Numbered from the stretch's first letter, positions 44,460 to 56,665 are shown. The stretch is DNA of 64,000 bases from Cristatella mucedo (GCA_009760855.2 WPIO01000113.1:878001-942000), one strand, 5' to 3'. Notes: generated from the letters alone by a model not told the origin. Translations and numbers: made by a program.

Positions 44460-46526
44460 GTATATGCCTACGGACGTATCTAAGCTGATCACTGCAGACT
44501 TAAGGGTCTCCCGTGTCGGAGGCTGCGTTAGATACGTCGGCGGCTAGTAGTTTGCACATTAGCGAAAGAAAAGCGAACCGGAGCCGCAACTGTGGCCTGG
44601 ACCGCCAGTGAAGACACAGCCAGTCGGGCGGAAACTGCTGTCTGAGTACCAGCTCTTTTGATATTCCTAGTATTGCATCGAGCAGCTCAGCACGTTACCC
44701 ATAAGCATCAATGTAAATATTTCCAATTGATCTTCAGGCTTATTACCGGATGATAATTCCGTCTGCCCATACAAACACTGTTCTTTTGAATCTTCACTCA
44801 GTGTGTAATAAACACCCAGTAATCAGCAAACGCATTTTTCCACTGTCTCTACCTGTTCGTCTTGACTAAAACTTCTGTAAAATCAGTAACTGTCTGTTAA
44901 ATTGAGAAGAGCCCCTATTGGTTTCACGTTCCTTCTCGCGACTAAAACTTACTTGCTTAATTACCAGCCTCTTTTCTATGCGGACAGAAGAAACTTTATA
45001 TCTATCCCCAGTGCTTGCAACAGTGACTCTGAATTTCCCACCGCAGTATTCGAACCCACGACTTCAGCATTAAGGTCATGACAAGCAAGCGCCCGACCAT
45101 TGTATGCTATAGCGACTGGAACTATCAAAACGGGAGGTGGAGTTGCTAGTATTTTGAGCTTCAAATCCGGCTGCAAGGCCTTTGCAGTACCAGCGGATCA
45201 GTCTTTTGAATCTAGTGCACTTATTTCTGCCGACAACAAGCTACTGATGGTGGTATTAGCCTACCGCTCACCACATTGACACCAGCGAACGGTCACTGGC
45301 ATTCAGTAGCAGCTACGACTTACAACAATCAAACTTCTTCGATCTCACTACGATTCTATGTGCAAAAAATTGTTCCTTCTCCTCATGCATTACTTCAAAA
45401 TTTACTTTGATGAGGTATCTGAAGCATTCAGCACTTAATTTATTGCTTTGACTGAATCTGGTCTCCTGTGGCTCATGAGTGTGGTCCTAATCATATCACG
45501 GTTCACACAGCCTACCCAATTTTGCTATACGAATGTACTTTGTAATCACCGATGATTACCAAGTCCTGAACTGGCATATTGAAAATTCAAGCCTAGATGG
45601 TATGTTCCGTAGTTTGGTTCATACATCAGGCAGCTAGCCGATGAACAACGCCAATGGTTTATTGCTCAAGGCACGGAGCCCCAAGATGCACGACTGCCTT
45701 CGCACCCTTCTCACAATTGAGTCTCCTCTCCTCCTTTCTGGCTGTCACTTGGCCGACCCCGATGGTGAATCCACCACCTGTTCACCAGTGGGTTATCGGC
45801 TTGTGTAAATGCCTCATTCGAAGCTGACCATAGGTATGCACAGGCCCCTCTCGGGGATGCTCCCACCAGCATTTGAGGAAAGGAGTGGTACTAACCTGAA
45901 TGATATGTATCTACAAGTTCCAGTTAGGTTTTACAGCCAATCACAAAGTCAGCATTGCTTCGGACCTACAGCGGCCTACTTAGGAATGAAGACTTGGGTA
46001 GAGGATCTCTACTAGTTTGGCTCGATCTTTGGCAGGTTTTTAATACTAAAAATCGCCACCTCGCCTAGGCATCACCGGCACTGCATTGCAATGGTTCAGG
46101 TACAATATCAGTGGGACACTCGAGAGGATTGATATGAACGAACAAAGATTATCCGACGAACGTCTGAAATATGGGTTACTTCAATGGTGCATGGCTGTTC
46201 CGTTCTTTTCAGGCATTCTTTTCTTTCTCTAGCCCTCGTGATTGCCAAGCACATTCCAAGCTTTCACTTTTATGTGAATGACATTCTGTAAAACCTTCGC
46301 TTTGACCCCTCTAAGCCTTCCAGCATGCCAAACTCAGTTGACTATCTTGATGCAAGTAATTCTGACGCTCTCACATTAATAACATCAAATTTGTTTATTT
46401 TTAATAATGTTAAAACCAGCATCATAGTTATGGGCGACTAGTGTATTTCAGAGATTTGCATAGCACACCTTCAAAATCGGCTCTGATAGTTTATGTCCTG
46501 TTGAATCTGCACAAAATATTGGTGTC
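44460..46526 (+). mobile_element. Diverged CR1-like element, with SINE
   Basis: 5' part at 44,460-45,640 matches 19,421-20,650. RT pieces at 45,960-46,440 ('HRHCIAMVQ'-like region, 'KYGLLQWCM') match 53,580-54,060. 45,640-45,960 is non-CR1 sequence repeated at 51,830-52,110 and 53,270-53,545. The SINE lies at 44,944-45,112. All frames are broken. Confidence 0.6.
44944..45112 (-). mobile_element. tRNA-derived SINE inside CR1
   Basis: Flanked by CGACT (44,939-44,943 and 45,113-45,117). The reversed B box reads GGGTTCGAATACT. Confidence 0.8.
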
Positions 46527-46872
46527 TGACAGCGCTCAGCACGACTGGTCGTCAGGTTGGGTAAAGAGAGCGAGCAACAAGTCTGATGGCTCCAAGATTA
46601 AAATCTTTATTTTTAAGTTACGCCAGTCCAGCCAAGTCTACTCACACAAAAAGGCTGCCCGTGTCGAGGGATGTAGCCCACCCCTCCCGTTGTACTCCTT
46701 CGGCAGCCCTTATATTCCATGCCTAAGCTATTTTTTCACACTGTCAGGCAATTGTTTGTTGCCAACCCACCTGACCGTTGGCGTTGGTTTGTGGTTGATT
46801 GATGTCCCCACATGCATCGAATGTATGTGTTTGGGCAGGACTGCAGATTCATCGACTGCCCTTCCAGTGATG
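46527..46872 (-). mobile_element. Truncated LTR of a gypsy-like element
   Basis: Starts TGACAGCGCTCAGC in the same CR1 context as 54,155. The last ~80 bp and the polypurine tract are deleted, and RT sequence follows at once. Confidence 0.65.
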
Positions 46873-47760
46873 GGCCTGTCCCAAGGCAGTCGATTAGGCC
46901 TTCGATCCATGGAGTGAGCGTGCACTCTTGCGAGTGCCTTCACCTTCCGGCAGTCTACGTAGGGTGCCATCCTGTTTTGGCACCACTAATTGCAAACACC
47001 AGTCAGCTCGCCAGCTCAATGATCCCCTTCTCAAACGTACCGTTTACCTCTTGTAGCACCTGTTCCCTGAACCCACGGGGGATTCGGTACTGTGATGATC
47101 GTGTAGGTCTCGCCACCCGATGTCGATGCGGTTTTCGACGAAGCTCGTGCTCCCTGCCTGCCTGCTAAGCACCTCACTATAGGTGTGCAGTAGTGCTCGG
47201 AGCTCCATGACCTGCTCGTTTGTCTGCTGGTCTCCCCCACAGCAACAACAGCTGGTGTACTTGCTCTGGGCAGGCCGTCCGAGCAGCCCATCTCCTATAG
47301 ATAAGACCCCCATCAATCACGTAGCCATGACTCATTGGTTAGTGGCTATGTCTGACCAGCCCTTCCACCCAGTCTAAAATAGCCTCCGACTGCTGGAGTT
47401 TGATTAATTGCTCCTGGCTAAGCCCGACAACAGGGTCGGCTGTTTCACCTGCCAGTCAGGCCTCCGACTGTGTTTGGCTGTTACGCCGGCATTCCAGTCT
47501 CTCCTTGCCGGTAAGTCACCTCCATTCGCGCCTGCTCTGAAATATGTCCGCCTCGAATTGGGCCTCAAACAGCATCTTGGAGTACAAAACCTTCTCTCCT
47601 GTTGTTGACTCAGCTTATAACTGGGGTGGCTAGGTTCCCTCGTGCTCCACATGCCTGGCAGGGTCCTTGGCTTGGGCTCGGATTGTGACCAAGTAGTGTT
47701 CCTTGTCGTCTTCCCGGTAATGGCCAATCGGTATCTTCTCTGGTAGTATATCTGGTAGTA
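46873..47760 (-). mobile_element. Gypsy-like internal fragment, large internal deletion
   Basis: 46,880-47,170 matches the N-terminal RT part at 55,690-55,960 (minus). 47,170-47,400 matches 56,040-56,300. 47,404-47,760 is nearly identical to 56,319-56,675 and may be gag; a 161-codon minus frame covers 47,889-47,404. RNase H and most of RT are gone. Confidence 0.65.
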
Positions 47761-47816
47761 TCTCAAAATCGGCACTGGTAGTGTATCTGCTGTTGAATCT
47801 ATCCGAAATCTAGGTG

Positions 47817-48263
47817 TGAGACAGTCTCTGCACGACCAGTTGTCAGGCTGAATAGAGCTATCGAGCCACAAGTCTGTTTGCAACAACAATCAAACCTTTA
47901 TGTCAAGCTAAGGCGGCCAAGTCTAGTCTACACACACTAGACGGCTGGTTGCTTCGAGGGATCTAGCACTCCCCACCCGTTGTAGTCCTTGGGCAGCCCT
48001 TCTTTTCCATGCATGAGTTGTTTTTCACATTGTCGGGCCATTGTTCGTTCAGAACCCACCCGACAGCTGGCTGCAGTTTGTGGTAGATTGATATTCCCAC
48101 AGATGCAGCCAGTGCATGGATTTGGGCAGGACTGGTGAATCATCTGATGAGTAATCGGCTGCCCTTCCACCGGTAGTGAGCTTAAGGTTGCTTAGGTAGT
48201 GTGAGAGCCCTCGCATGGTCTCAACCCAGTTCTCCCATGCTGCAAGAGGCGTGTTCCTTCAAA
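47817..48263 (-). mobile_element. LTR, 447 bp, in CR1 context
   Basis: TGAGACAG...TTCAAA, flanked by AGGTG (47,812-47,816) and AGGTA (48,264-48,268). Duplicate of the solo LTR at 24,244. Confidence 0.7.
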
Positions 48264-48985
48264 AGGTACCGCATTACAAAGTGTCCTTTCATTACACAAC
48301 CAAATTAGCCTCAGATTCAAGTGTGCCTACTTGCAGAAACATAGTATTACTAAAGCTTGAGCTTATTTAGCCCTAGTATATCAAATCTAAGTTGGTCCAT
48401 GGATTAGTGACTTCCTGCCTTGACTTCTCTAAATCATTGCTTGCCTGTCAACCGGCCTGTGCTAGCAAGCGCTGTCAGCTAATGCAAAAGTGTGCAGCTA
48501 GGCTTGTTTATCGTGAGTCACAACGATTCTCGCCGACCTGCACTAGTGGCAAGTCAAGCAGGGCATTGACATTAAGTTTTGTCATTTACTATAAGGTTCC
48601 TTTATCTTTTGGCTCCAGCCTAGCTATCAGATCTCAGATGTACTGCCACACGATGCAAAGCATCATACCTCATGCTCTCCTGACTGGAACTGTTTGCCTA
48701 CACCTCGTATATACCCCAAATGATTCGGAGACCGTGCCCTTTAGTTCGTATTCTTCCAAAGTTTGGTACTCATTCCCGACTTGCGTCACGACATAGCTTT
48801 ACTCTACGTCATTAATTAAAAATAAGAATTACAAATAAAATGAGGATTAAAAATAAAAAACAATCAATTAATCAATTTAAATCAAAAAAATTCAATCAAT
48901 CAATTTAATCAAAAATTAATCAATTAAAAATGTCCTCTGTATAACAGCATTAAGTTAGTCCCAGTGATTTAACCTCTAGTGCTTC
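48264..48985 (+). mobile_element. CR1-like C-terminal fragment with AT-rich insert
   Basis: Encodes 'CAARLVYRESQRFSPTCTSG' and 'ETVPFSSYSSKVWYSFPTCV'. 48,812-48,928 is an AATCAATT/AATTAAAAA low-complexity run missing from the duplicate at 57,715. Confidence 0.7.
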
Positions 48986-48987
48986 GC

Positions 48988-49367
48988 AGCGCCCCGGTCG
49001 CGGCGCCCCGGTCGCGGCGCCCCGGTCGCGGCGCCCCGGTCGCGGCGCCCCGGTCGCGGCGCCCCGGTCGCGGCGCCCCGGTCGCGGCGCCCCGGTCGCG
49101 GCGCCCCGGTCGCGGCGCCCCGGTCGCGGCGCCCCGGTCGCGGCGCCCCGGTCGCGGCGCCCCGGTCGCGGCGCCCCGGTCGCGGCGCCCCGGTCGCGGC
49201 GCCCCGGTCGCGGCGCCCCGGTCGCGGCGCCCCGGTCGCGGCGCCCCGGTCGCGGCGCCCCGGCAGCGGCGCCCCGGCAGCGGCTTTCCGGTCGCGGCGC
49301 CCCGGCCGCGGTGCCCCGGTCGCGGCGCCCCGGTTGCGGTGCCCCGGCCGCGGCGCCGCGTTAGCGG
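48988..49367. repeat. 14-bp CpG-rich minisatellite, about 27 units
   Basis: Unit CCCCGGTCGCGGCG. About the first 19 units are identical; variants (CAGCGG, GGCCGCGG, GTTGCGG) cluster at the right end. Like the 22-bp array it lacks stops in all frames, so the 160-codon frames on both strands are artefacts. Confidence 0.95.
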
Positions 49368-49850
49368 TGCCTGTCAGCAGTCTTACCAGATGATAACTCC
49401 GTCTGCCCATTCCAACGCTTGTCATCGGAATCCTCGAGCGGAGGCCTCGAATGTGCAATAAGTCGTAAGTAATCAGCGAACTTATTTTTTCATTGTCTCT
49501 ACCTGCTCGCCTTGAATGAAACTTCGATAAAATCGGTTAACTGTCTATTAAATTACGAAGTGACCCCAATTGTTTTCTCGTTCCTTCACACGACTAAAAA
49601 ATACTCGCTAATTTAGGTTTTTTTTGTAACACGGTCAGTAGAAATCTTCCAGCTATCACCAAAGCATTCAGGAGAGATAATGGATTACCCACCTCAGTAT
49701 TGCAGCCCATGACTTCAGGATTGAGGTCGTGAAAAGCAACCGCCCTTCCTTAGTGTGCTATTACGACTGCAACAATCAAAGCGGGAGGCGGAGTTGCTAT
49801 TATTTCGTGCTCGAAATTTCTTAATGGATCCAGTTTGTGTATATTTGTAG
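49368..49850 (+). mobile_element. Decayed CR1-like 5' region with SINE
   Basis: Resembles 43,060-43,550; the two are nearly identical from about 43,370/49,670 on. SINE at 49,596-49,763 (minus), flanked by CGACT. Confidence 0.65.
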
Positions 49851-50182
49851 TCAAACATTTTTAGTACCACTGCTGACTACCTTGCAGCATCCACAGGTAC
49901 GTTGCAAGAATATAGGCGTTAGCAGCATCAATCTTTTCGAAATACGTATTTGATTTATATCATAGTAATTCTAGCGTAGCTTGAAAAGGAAGCAACACTG
50001 TGTTCGGGACCTGTGGTTTGCATGCTGCTGTTCTTTGGTCCCAGAGTCGGTTCAAGCGAAGTAGACTTGTGGGCATGTCATGCGAGTTACATTCACTGGG
50101 TGGTCTAAGGAAGCTCATCTCCACGTTGTCTATGTTTGCCCGTCTTCAAAAAACCTCTGTTGAGCCCGATCGCAGAGTATGA
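49851..50182 (+). pseudogene. 3'-end fragment of the DDB2-like gene (exons 8-9), fragment 2
   Basis: Nearly identical to 43,551-43,880: exon 8 homologue 49,851-49,896, exon 9 homologue from 49,980 with the same leading TGA. Confidence 0.7.
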
Positions 50183-50731
50183 TGAATTTGCATTGAAAAG
50201 AATTTTTCGCCAGATGGCTCAGATTGTCCATTGTTCCAAAATAGGTTTCAATGTACTCGTCCAGAACGTGGCAACTGTCAGTGAATTAGACAGAGCACGA
50301 CACACACATCAGCAACTCTGTGATCAGCTCAAGGTTAGAACCTGTCTACCAGCTTTACGCGAATCGAGCAACGCCGTAGTACACGAGTGTGTGAATCATC
50401 GTATGCAGCTTACCTTATTAACGACAACAGCATGATATTGAGACTTATTAGTACCAAGTGTCATCATCTTTCGTCCCGTTCCTGTCTTTTCATAAAAAGC
50501 TACGACTTTAATTCCGGAAAACTTAAGTTTGTCACCTTCTCATTTTTTACAGCTTCCCTTTCTCTTGGAATGCTGGAGAGAATTTTATTGCTCCAAAGAG
50601 TTTTTCATAGTGCTTCAACTTTAGCATCTCAGTCGTGGTCCAACGTACCGTGCATTTTTCATGGAAATAATTTTCTAAAAATACAGGTTCAGCGACATAG
50701 CATATACAGCCAAGAACTGTTTAAAGCTTAG
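50136..50731 (+). other. Unrecognised open frames in the 3' flank, fragment 2
   Basis: Homologous to 43,834-44,428; contains 'KPLLSPIAEYDEFALKRIFR' and 'FFTASLSLGMLERILLLQRV'. Function unknown. Confidence 0.3.
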
Positions 50732-50759
50732 CTGTTTATCCTGTGACCCAGCACGTCTA

Positions 50760-52110
50760 AAAGTATATGCCTACGGACGTATCTAAGCTGATCACTGCAG
50801 GCCTATGGGTCTGCCGTGTCGGAAACGGCGTTAGATACGTCGACGGTTAGTAGTTTGCGCATTAGCGAAAGAAAAGCGAGCCGAAGCCGGAAATGTGGCA
50901 TGGGCCGCTAGCGTAGACACTGCGAGTCGGGCTGAAGCTGCTGTCTGAGTACCAGCTCTTTTCATATCCCTATTATGGCATTGAGCGGCTCAGCACGTTA
51001 CCCATAAGCATCACTGTAAATTTTTCCAAGTGATCTTCAGGCCTATTACCAGATGATAACTCTGTCTGCCCATACAAACACTTGTCTTGTGAATCTTCAC
51101 CCAATGTGTAATAAGCACCCAGTAATCAGCAAACTTATTTTTTCACTGTCTCTACCTGTTCGTCTTGACTAAAACTTCGGTAAAATCGGTAACTGTCTGT
51201 GAAATTGAGAAGAGCCCCTATTGGTTTCACGTTCCTTCTCGCGACTAAAACTTACTTGCTTAATTACCAGCCTCTTTTCTATGCGGACAGAAGAAACTTT
51301 ATATCTATCCCCAGTGCATGCATGAGTGACTGGAGTTGCTAGTATTTTGAGCTCCAAATCCGGCTACAAGGCCTTTTCAGTACCATCGAATCAGTCTTAT
51401 GAATCTCTTGCACTGATTTCTGCCGACAACAAGCTACCGATGGTTGTAGTAGCCTATCGGTCACTACATTGACACCAGTGAACGGTCACTAGCATTCAGT
51501 AGCAGCTAAGACTTACAACAATCAAACTTCTTCGATCTCACTACGATTCTATGTGTAAAAACACGATCCTTCCTCGTCATGGGTTACTTCAACATTTACT
51601 TTGATAAGGTATCTGAAGCCTTCAGCACTTAATTTATTGCTTTGACTGAAGCCACTGGTCTCCCGAGGCTCATAAGAGTGGTCTTAATCATATCACGGTT
51701 CGCTCAGTCTACCCAATGTCGCCATGCAAATGTACTTTGTGATCACCGATGATTACCAAGTCCTGAACTTGTATATTAAAAATTCAAACCTAGACGATAT
51801 GTTCTGTAGTTTCGTTCATACATCAGACAGCCAGCCGATGAACAACGCCAACGGTTTATTGCTCAAGGCACGGAGTCGCAAGACGCGCGCCTGCCTTTGC
51901 ACCATTCTCGCACTCGAGTCTACTCTCTTCCAGTGCGGCTGTCCATTGGCCGACCCCGATTGTAAATCTACCATCTTTTCTCCAGAAAGTTATTGGCCTG
52001 TGGCAATGCCTCGTTTGAAGCTAACCACAACTGTGCACAGGCCCCTATCAGGGATGCTCCCACCAGCTGTTGAGGAAAGCAGTGTTACTAGCCTGCATGC
52101 AATCGAACGA
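50760..52110 (+). mobile_element. Diverged CR1-like 5' half
   Basis: Colinear with 19,421-20,640 and 44,460-45,920. The SINE here (about 51,245-51,335) is internally deleted. The last ~280 bp is the non-CR1 repeat also seen at 45,640 and 53,270. Confidence 0.6.
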
Positions 52111-53238
52111 CACGCCCCCTTGATCTTAAGGTCCCAAGTTTGCAGCACCAACACAGGTAGCTGCAATGTACAGGGCAGCATTGAGGAGCGAAGCCTTTAC
52201 AAATGCGACACTTCTCATGCAGTTCCGTATCGGCATAGCAGCCAACATCAATAGCTGATCCCACGGGCTGGCTGGCTACCTTACAGCTGCTCGCAGGAGG
52301 CACTGTGGTGCACGGCCTTTCGCAACCAACCAACAACGTGAGCCACCGGCCATCATCGCCGTGCTGACGTCGAAAGCCACTGTTTTTCTGACCTCGGTCT
52401 CCATCGCTCCATCCGATTCTGTCGCCGTGTCTCCAAAATGCGCACCTGCTTCTGTGGCCTGTCCAGCCCATCCAACCTTCACAGTTTCTCCGTCTCGAGC
52501 TGACTCGCCTTGCTGCACAGACTCTCCGGCTTGTGCGGACTCTTCGGTCTGCGCATTCTCTGCGGCCAGCACAGGCTATCCTTCCTGGACAGTCTCGCCG
52601 TCCTATGCAGACGCTTCGGTCTGCACATACTCTCCGGCCTGCGACGAACCACAGCCCACTGGCTGGTCGCAGTCCAACGTCGCCTTTATGGCTTGCACTT
52701 CATCGCAAGCCAATGCCTCTGTCACGGACGCCGCCGACTCTATAGCGGACACCGCCGACTCTGTTACATACGCAGCCGACTCTTCATTCATCGTCTCAAT
52801 CTCTGTCGCCTTGGCCACAATGCTGACCGTTGCACAATGCCGTTGCTTCATGGAAAACCATCACCCATGTCGCCCGGCACACAGTCAGTGATCACTGCTG
52901 CCGCTTCCGGTCGCTCCTGTCCGCCCTCTCAGTCCGACCAGCCTTTACCCGATCAGCGTGCAGCAATTGTGCTCTACCAGCCGGCGATGTTAGGAACCTC
53001 ACTAGAGCCTCACGAAGCTTGGCATCCTGGACTGCCTGTGGGAGCCTCGATGCAAACGTGAAGCCTTTCGTCGCAAGGAGCAAAATCAAGCCACTCACTC
53101 GGTTCGTAGCCACTTTTCTCGATCTCCCTCTCAAAGTTCATCAGCCTGCCAACGAATTCTCCGAAGCCACCGAAGCCTGGGAACGCTGCATAAGAAAGCA
53201 TCCAGGGCGTCATCGGCTCCCTCCCACGAAATCGCTTG
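52111..53238 (-). other. GC-rich segment of unknown nature, gag-like minus-strand frames
   Basis: GC-richer than its neighbours and found once in the window. Minus-strand frames: 53,255-53,010 ('FVGRLMNFEREIEKSGYEPS'), 53,134-52,892 ('LPQAVQDAKLREALVRFLTS'), 52,851-52,603 and 52,572-52,276 (acidic, Ala/Ser/Glu-rich, 'EESAQAGESVQQGESARDGE'). A cysteine-rich stretch 'CRICKGFAPQCCPVHC' lies near 52,190. Together this recalls a retroelement gag with frameshifts, but no diagnostic motif is firm. Plus-strand frames are probably shadows. Confidence 0.35.
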
Positions 53239-54154
53239 TAGTTTGGTTCATACATCAGACAGCCAGCCGATGAATAACGCCAATAGCTTAATGCTCAAGG
53301 CATGGAGCCGCATGACGCACAATTGCCTTTGCACCCATGTCACACTTGAGTCCTCTCTCCTCCTTTCTGGCTGTCCCTTGGCCTACCCCGATGGTGAATC
53401 CAACATCTGTTCACCACTGGGTTTTTGAACTGTGTCAACGCCTCATTAGAAGCTGACCATAGTTGTGCACAGGTCCCTCTCGGGGATGCTCCCCACCAGC
53501 ATTTGACAAAAGGAGTGGTACCAGGCTGAATGCAATTGAACTATAAGTTCTAGTCAGGTTTTAGAGCAAATCACATAGCCAGCATTGCTTCGGGCCTACA
53601 ACGGCCTAATAGGAATGAAGACTTGGGTAGAGTATCTCTACTAGTTTGGATCGATCTTTTGCAGGTTTTTGATACTAACAATCACCACCTCGCCTAGGCA
53701 TCACCGGCACTGCATTGCGATGGTTTAGGTCTGATCTTAGTGGGACCCTCAAGAGTATTGATAAGAACGAACAAAGATTATCCGACGAACCTCTGAAATA
53801 TGGGTTTCTTCAATGGTGCATGCTTGGCCCTGTTCTTTTCAGGCATTCTTTTCTTCCTCTTGCCCTCGTGATTGCCAAGCACAATCCAAGCTTTCACTTT
53901 TATGTGGATGACATTCTGTAATACCTTCGCTTTGACCCCTCTAAGCCTTCCAGCATGCAGAACTCTGTTGACTATCTTGCTGCAAGTAATTCTGACGTTC
54001 TCACATTAGTGACATCAAAGTTGTATATATTTAATGATGATAAAATCGACATAATAGTTATGGGCAATTAATGTAGTTCAGAGATTGGCAATGCACACCC
54101 TCAAAATCGGCTCTGATAGTCTATCTCTTGTTGAATCTGCACAAAATATAGGTG
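53239..54154 (+). mobile_element. Diverged CR1-like RT fragment
   Basis: 53,270-53,545 repeats 51,830-52,110. 53,580-54,154 encodes broken RT pieces ('LKYGFLQWCMLGPVLF', 'PSFHFYVDDIL', where YADD is YVDD). Confidence 0.65.
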
Positions 54155-54581
54155 TGACAGCCCTCAGCACGACCGATCGTCAGGCTGGGTAGAGAGAGCG
54201 AGCAACGTCTATTGGCTCCAACACTAAAACCATTATTCAGGGCAACGCCAGTCAAGCCCAGTCTACTCACACTAGAAGGCTGCCGGTGTCGAGGGATGTA
54301 GCCCTCCCCTCACGTTGAACTCCTTTGGCAGCCCTTTATTCCATGCCGGAGTTATTTTTCGCACTGTCGGGCCATTGTTTGTTCCGAACCCACCCAACAG
54401 CTGGCGGTGGTTTCTGGTTGATTGATGTCCCCACATGCATCGAACGCGTTGATTTGGGCAGGACTGCCGATTCATCGTCTGCCCTTCCAGCTATTGTGAG
54501 TTGAGGCTGCTTAAAAAGTCTGAGAGCCCTTGCAAGGTGTCCGCCCAGTGCTCACAGGCTGCAAGAGTAGTTTTCCTAACA
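54155..54581 (-). mobile_element. 3' LTR of a gypsy-like element, 427 bp
   Basis: TGACAGCCCTCAG...CCTAACA. Its right edge meets CCCCTCTCCTCCT (54,582-54,594), which on the minus strand is a polypurine tract AGGAGGAGAGGGG directly upstream of the LTR. This fixes both boundary and orientation. Confidence 0.8.
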
Positions 54582-56665
54582 CCCCTCTCCTCCTAATCAG
54601 GCAACAGACCAGTGGTCTGTTGTCACAAGTTGGGGTCGGTCTGCAGTGCCCAGTCCTGCTTTGAATGTTCGATTAGTGGCCGACCATGCATGCGATAAAC
54701 CGTCAGCGTTGCTGTTGAGCCTTCCGGCCGTGTGTCGGATAGGGTATCGAAAGAGTTGAAGGGACCGACGCGAGCGGGCAACCGACTATTGCTCTCTTTA
54801 CAGCTGTACAACCAGGTCAGCGACCTCCGCTCTGTTACCAAGATAAACTGACGGCCTAGCAGGTACACTTCAGAAGCTTTCACGCCTTGCCTTATCGTCA
54901 GACATTCCTTCTCGACCGTAGAGTATCTTTCTACCCGAGGTAACAACTTTTTACTATAGTATGCGACCAGATGGTCGACTCCTTTATCGACCAGCTGGCG
55001 CAAGACAACTGCAATCCTTCTGTCGGATGCATCCATCTAGAGCAAGAACTCTCTGGAGAAGTCCGGGTTCTGCAGAATGGGTGCTGAACAAAGCTGGTCC
55101 TTGAGGGTCTGGAATGGTTTTTCGCTGGTGTCCGCATTGTCCAGCACACATTCTATGGGGCTGCTTTCCGGGATAAGTCAGTAAGAGCCGAAGCTTCAGC
55201 CGCATACTCCGGTATATATGTCTCGTAGTACCCGATGAGTCTTAAGAAGGCTAGGACGTGAGTTTTTGTTATCAGCCTTAGGAAAATTTGGACGGCTTGT
55301 ACCTTGTTCTGAACCGGCTGTAAGGATCCACTTCCTACTGTGTGACCAAGATACGAGCAACGAGGCATAGCCATTTGACATTTCATCGGATTGGCTGTGA
55401 GGCTTGCCCGAGACATATAGTTCAGCCTCCCTTGTACTTCCTTCTGGGGATCAAAGTGTTCTTTCGGGGTTTTTCTGTGTAACACCAGGTCCTCTTATAT
55501 TAGCCAGCGAAGGCTTTTCGTCTGTGGATGAACTGATTCATTAGCCTCTGGAATGTGGCGGGTGCTCCTTGAAGACCAAATGGCACGATCCAAAATTTAT
55601 ACAAGTCAGCCCCTGCCGTGAAGGCTGTGATGTGCTGGCTTTCCACAGACTTCGGGACTTACCCGAGTATCCCTTCGTGAGGTCCAAGTTTGTAATGAAT
55701 CCAGCCTGTCCCAAGCAATCGATGGGGCCTTCGATCCATGGAATCGAGTAAGCATCTACTGTTGCGAGTTCCTTCACCTTCCGGCAGTCTATGCAGAGGC
55801 GTAAGGTGCAATCCTTTTTTGGCATCACTAATTTCAAACACCAGTCTGCTCGCCAGCTCAATGATCCCCTTCTCAAACGTATCGTTTATCTCTTGTAGCA
55901 CCTGCTCCCTGAACCCACGGGGGATTCGGTACTGTGATGATCGTGTAGGTCTGGCCATCCAGCAGTCGGACGCCACGTTAAACTAGGTGTGAGGGCTTAT
56001 CAGACATAGCCAGGAACCAATGAGTCATTGACTGCTGGATGTCGATGCGGTTTTCGACGAAGCTCGTGCTCCCTGCCTGCCTGCTAAGCACCCCACTATA
56101 GGCAGTAGTGCTCGGAGCTCCATGACCTGCTCGTTTGTCTGCTGGTCTCCCCCACAGCAACATCAGCTGGTGTACCTGCTCTGGGCAGGCCGTCCGAGCA
56201 GTCCATCTCCTATAGATAAGACCCCCATCAATCACGTAGCCATGACTCATTGGTTCCTGGCTATGTCTGAACAGCCCTCCCACCCAGTTTAACGTAGCCT
56301 CCGACTGCTGGAGTTTGATTAATTGCTCCTGGCTAAGCCCGACAACAGGGTCGGCTGTTTCACCTGCCAGTCAGGCCTCCGACTGTGTTTGGCTGTTACG
56401 CCGGCATTCCAGTCTCTCCTTGCCGGTAAGTCACCTCCATTCGCGCCTGCTCTGAAATATGTCCGCCTCGAATTGGGCCTCAAACAGCATCTTGGAGTCC
56501 AAAACCTTCTCTCCTGTTGTTGACTCAGCTTATAACTGGGGTGGCTAGGTTCCCTCGTGCTCCACATGCCTGGCAGGGTCCTTGGCTTGGGCTCGGATTG
56601 TGACCAAGTAGTGTTCCTTGTCGTCTTCCCGGTAATGGCCAATCGGTATCTTCTCTGGTAGTATA
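54582..56665 (-). mobile_element. Ty3/gypsy-like internal region (RT, RNase H, probable gag), dead
   Basis: Reading minus-strand from 55,976: RT N-terminal ('FREQVLQEINDTFEKGIIEL', 'LRLCIDCRKVKELATVDAYS', 'FITNLDLTKGYS'), then 'MPRCSYLGHTVGSG' and 'VLAFLRLIGYYETYIPEYAA' (55,380-55,200), RNase H ('RYSTVEKECLTIRQGVKASE', about 54,870-54,930), then the polypurine tract at 54,582-54,594. There is no room for integrase. The catalytic aspartate box near 55,490 is not preserved: an in-frame stop sits beside it. 56,319-56,665 is probable gag. The 5' LTR is missing, as CR1 sequence adjoins at 56,666. Confidence 0.78.

Noticed and set aside
48988-49367. CRISPR-like regular array
   Set aside because: Units are contiguous 14-mers with no spacers, and the genome is eukaryotic.
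48976-49461. Paired 160-codon frames on both strands
   Set aside because: Produced by the 14-bp CpG-rich array.
52361-53061. Plus-strand 176- and 183-codon Ser/Ala-rich and Leu/Arg-rich frames as genes
   Set aside because: No domain, biased composition, and the minus-strand frames look more protein-like; probably shadows.
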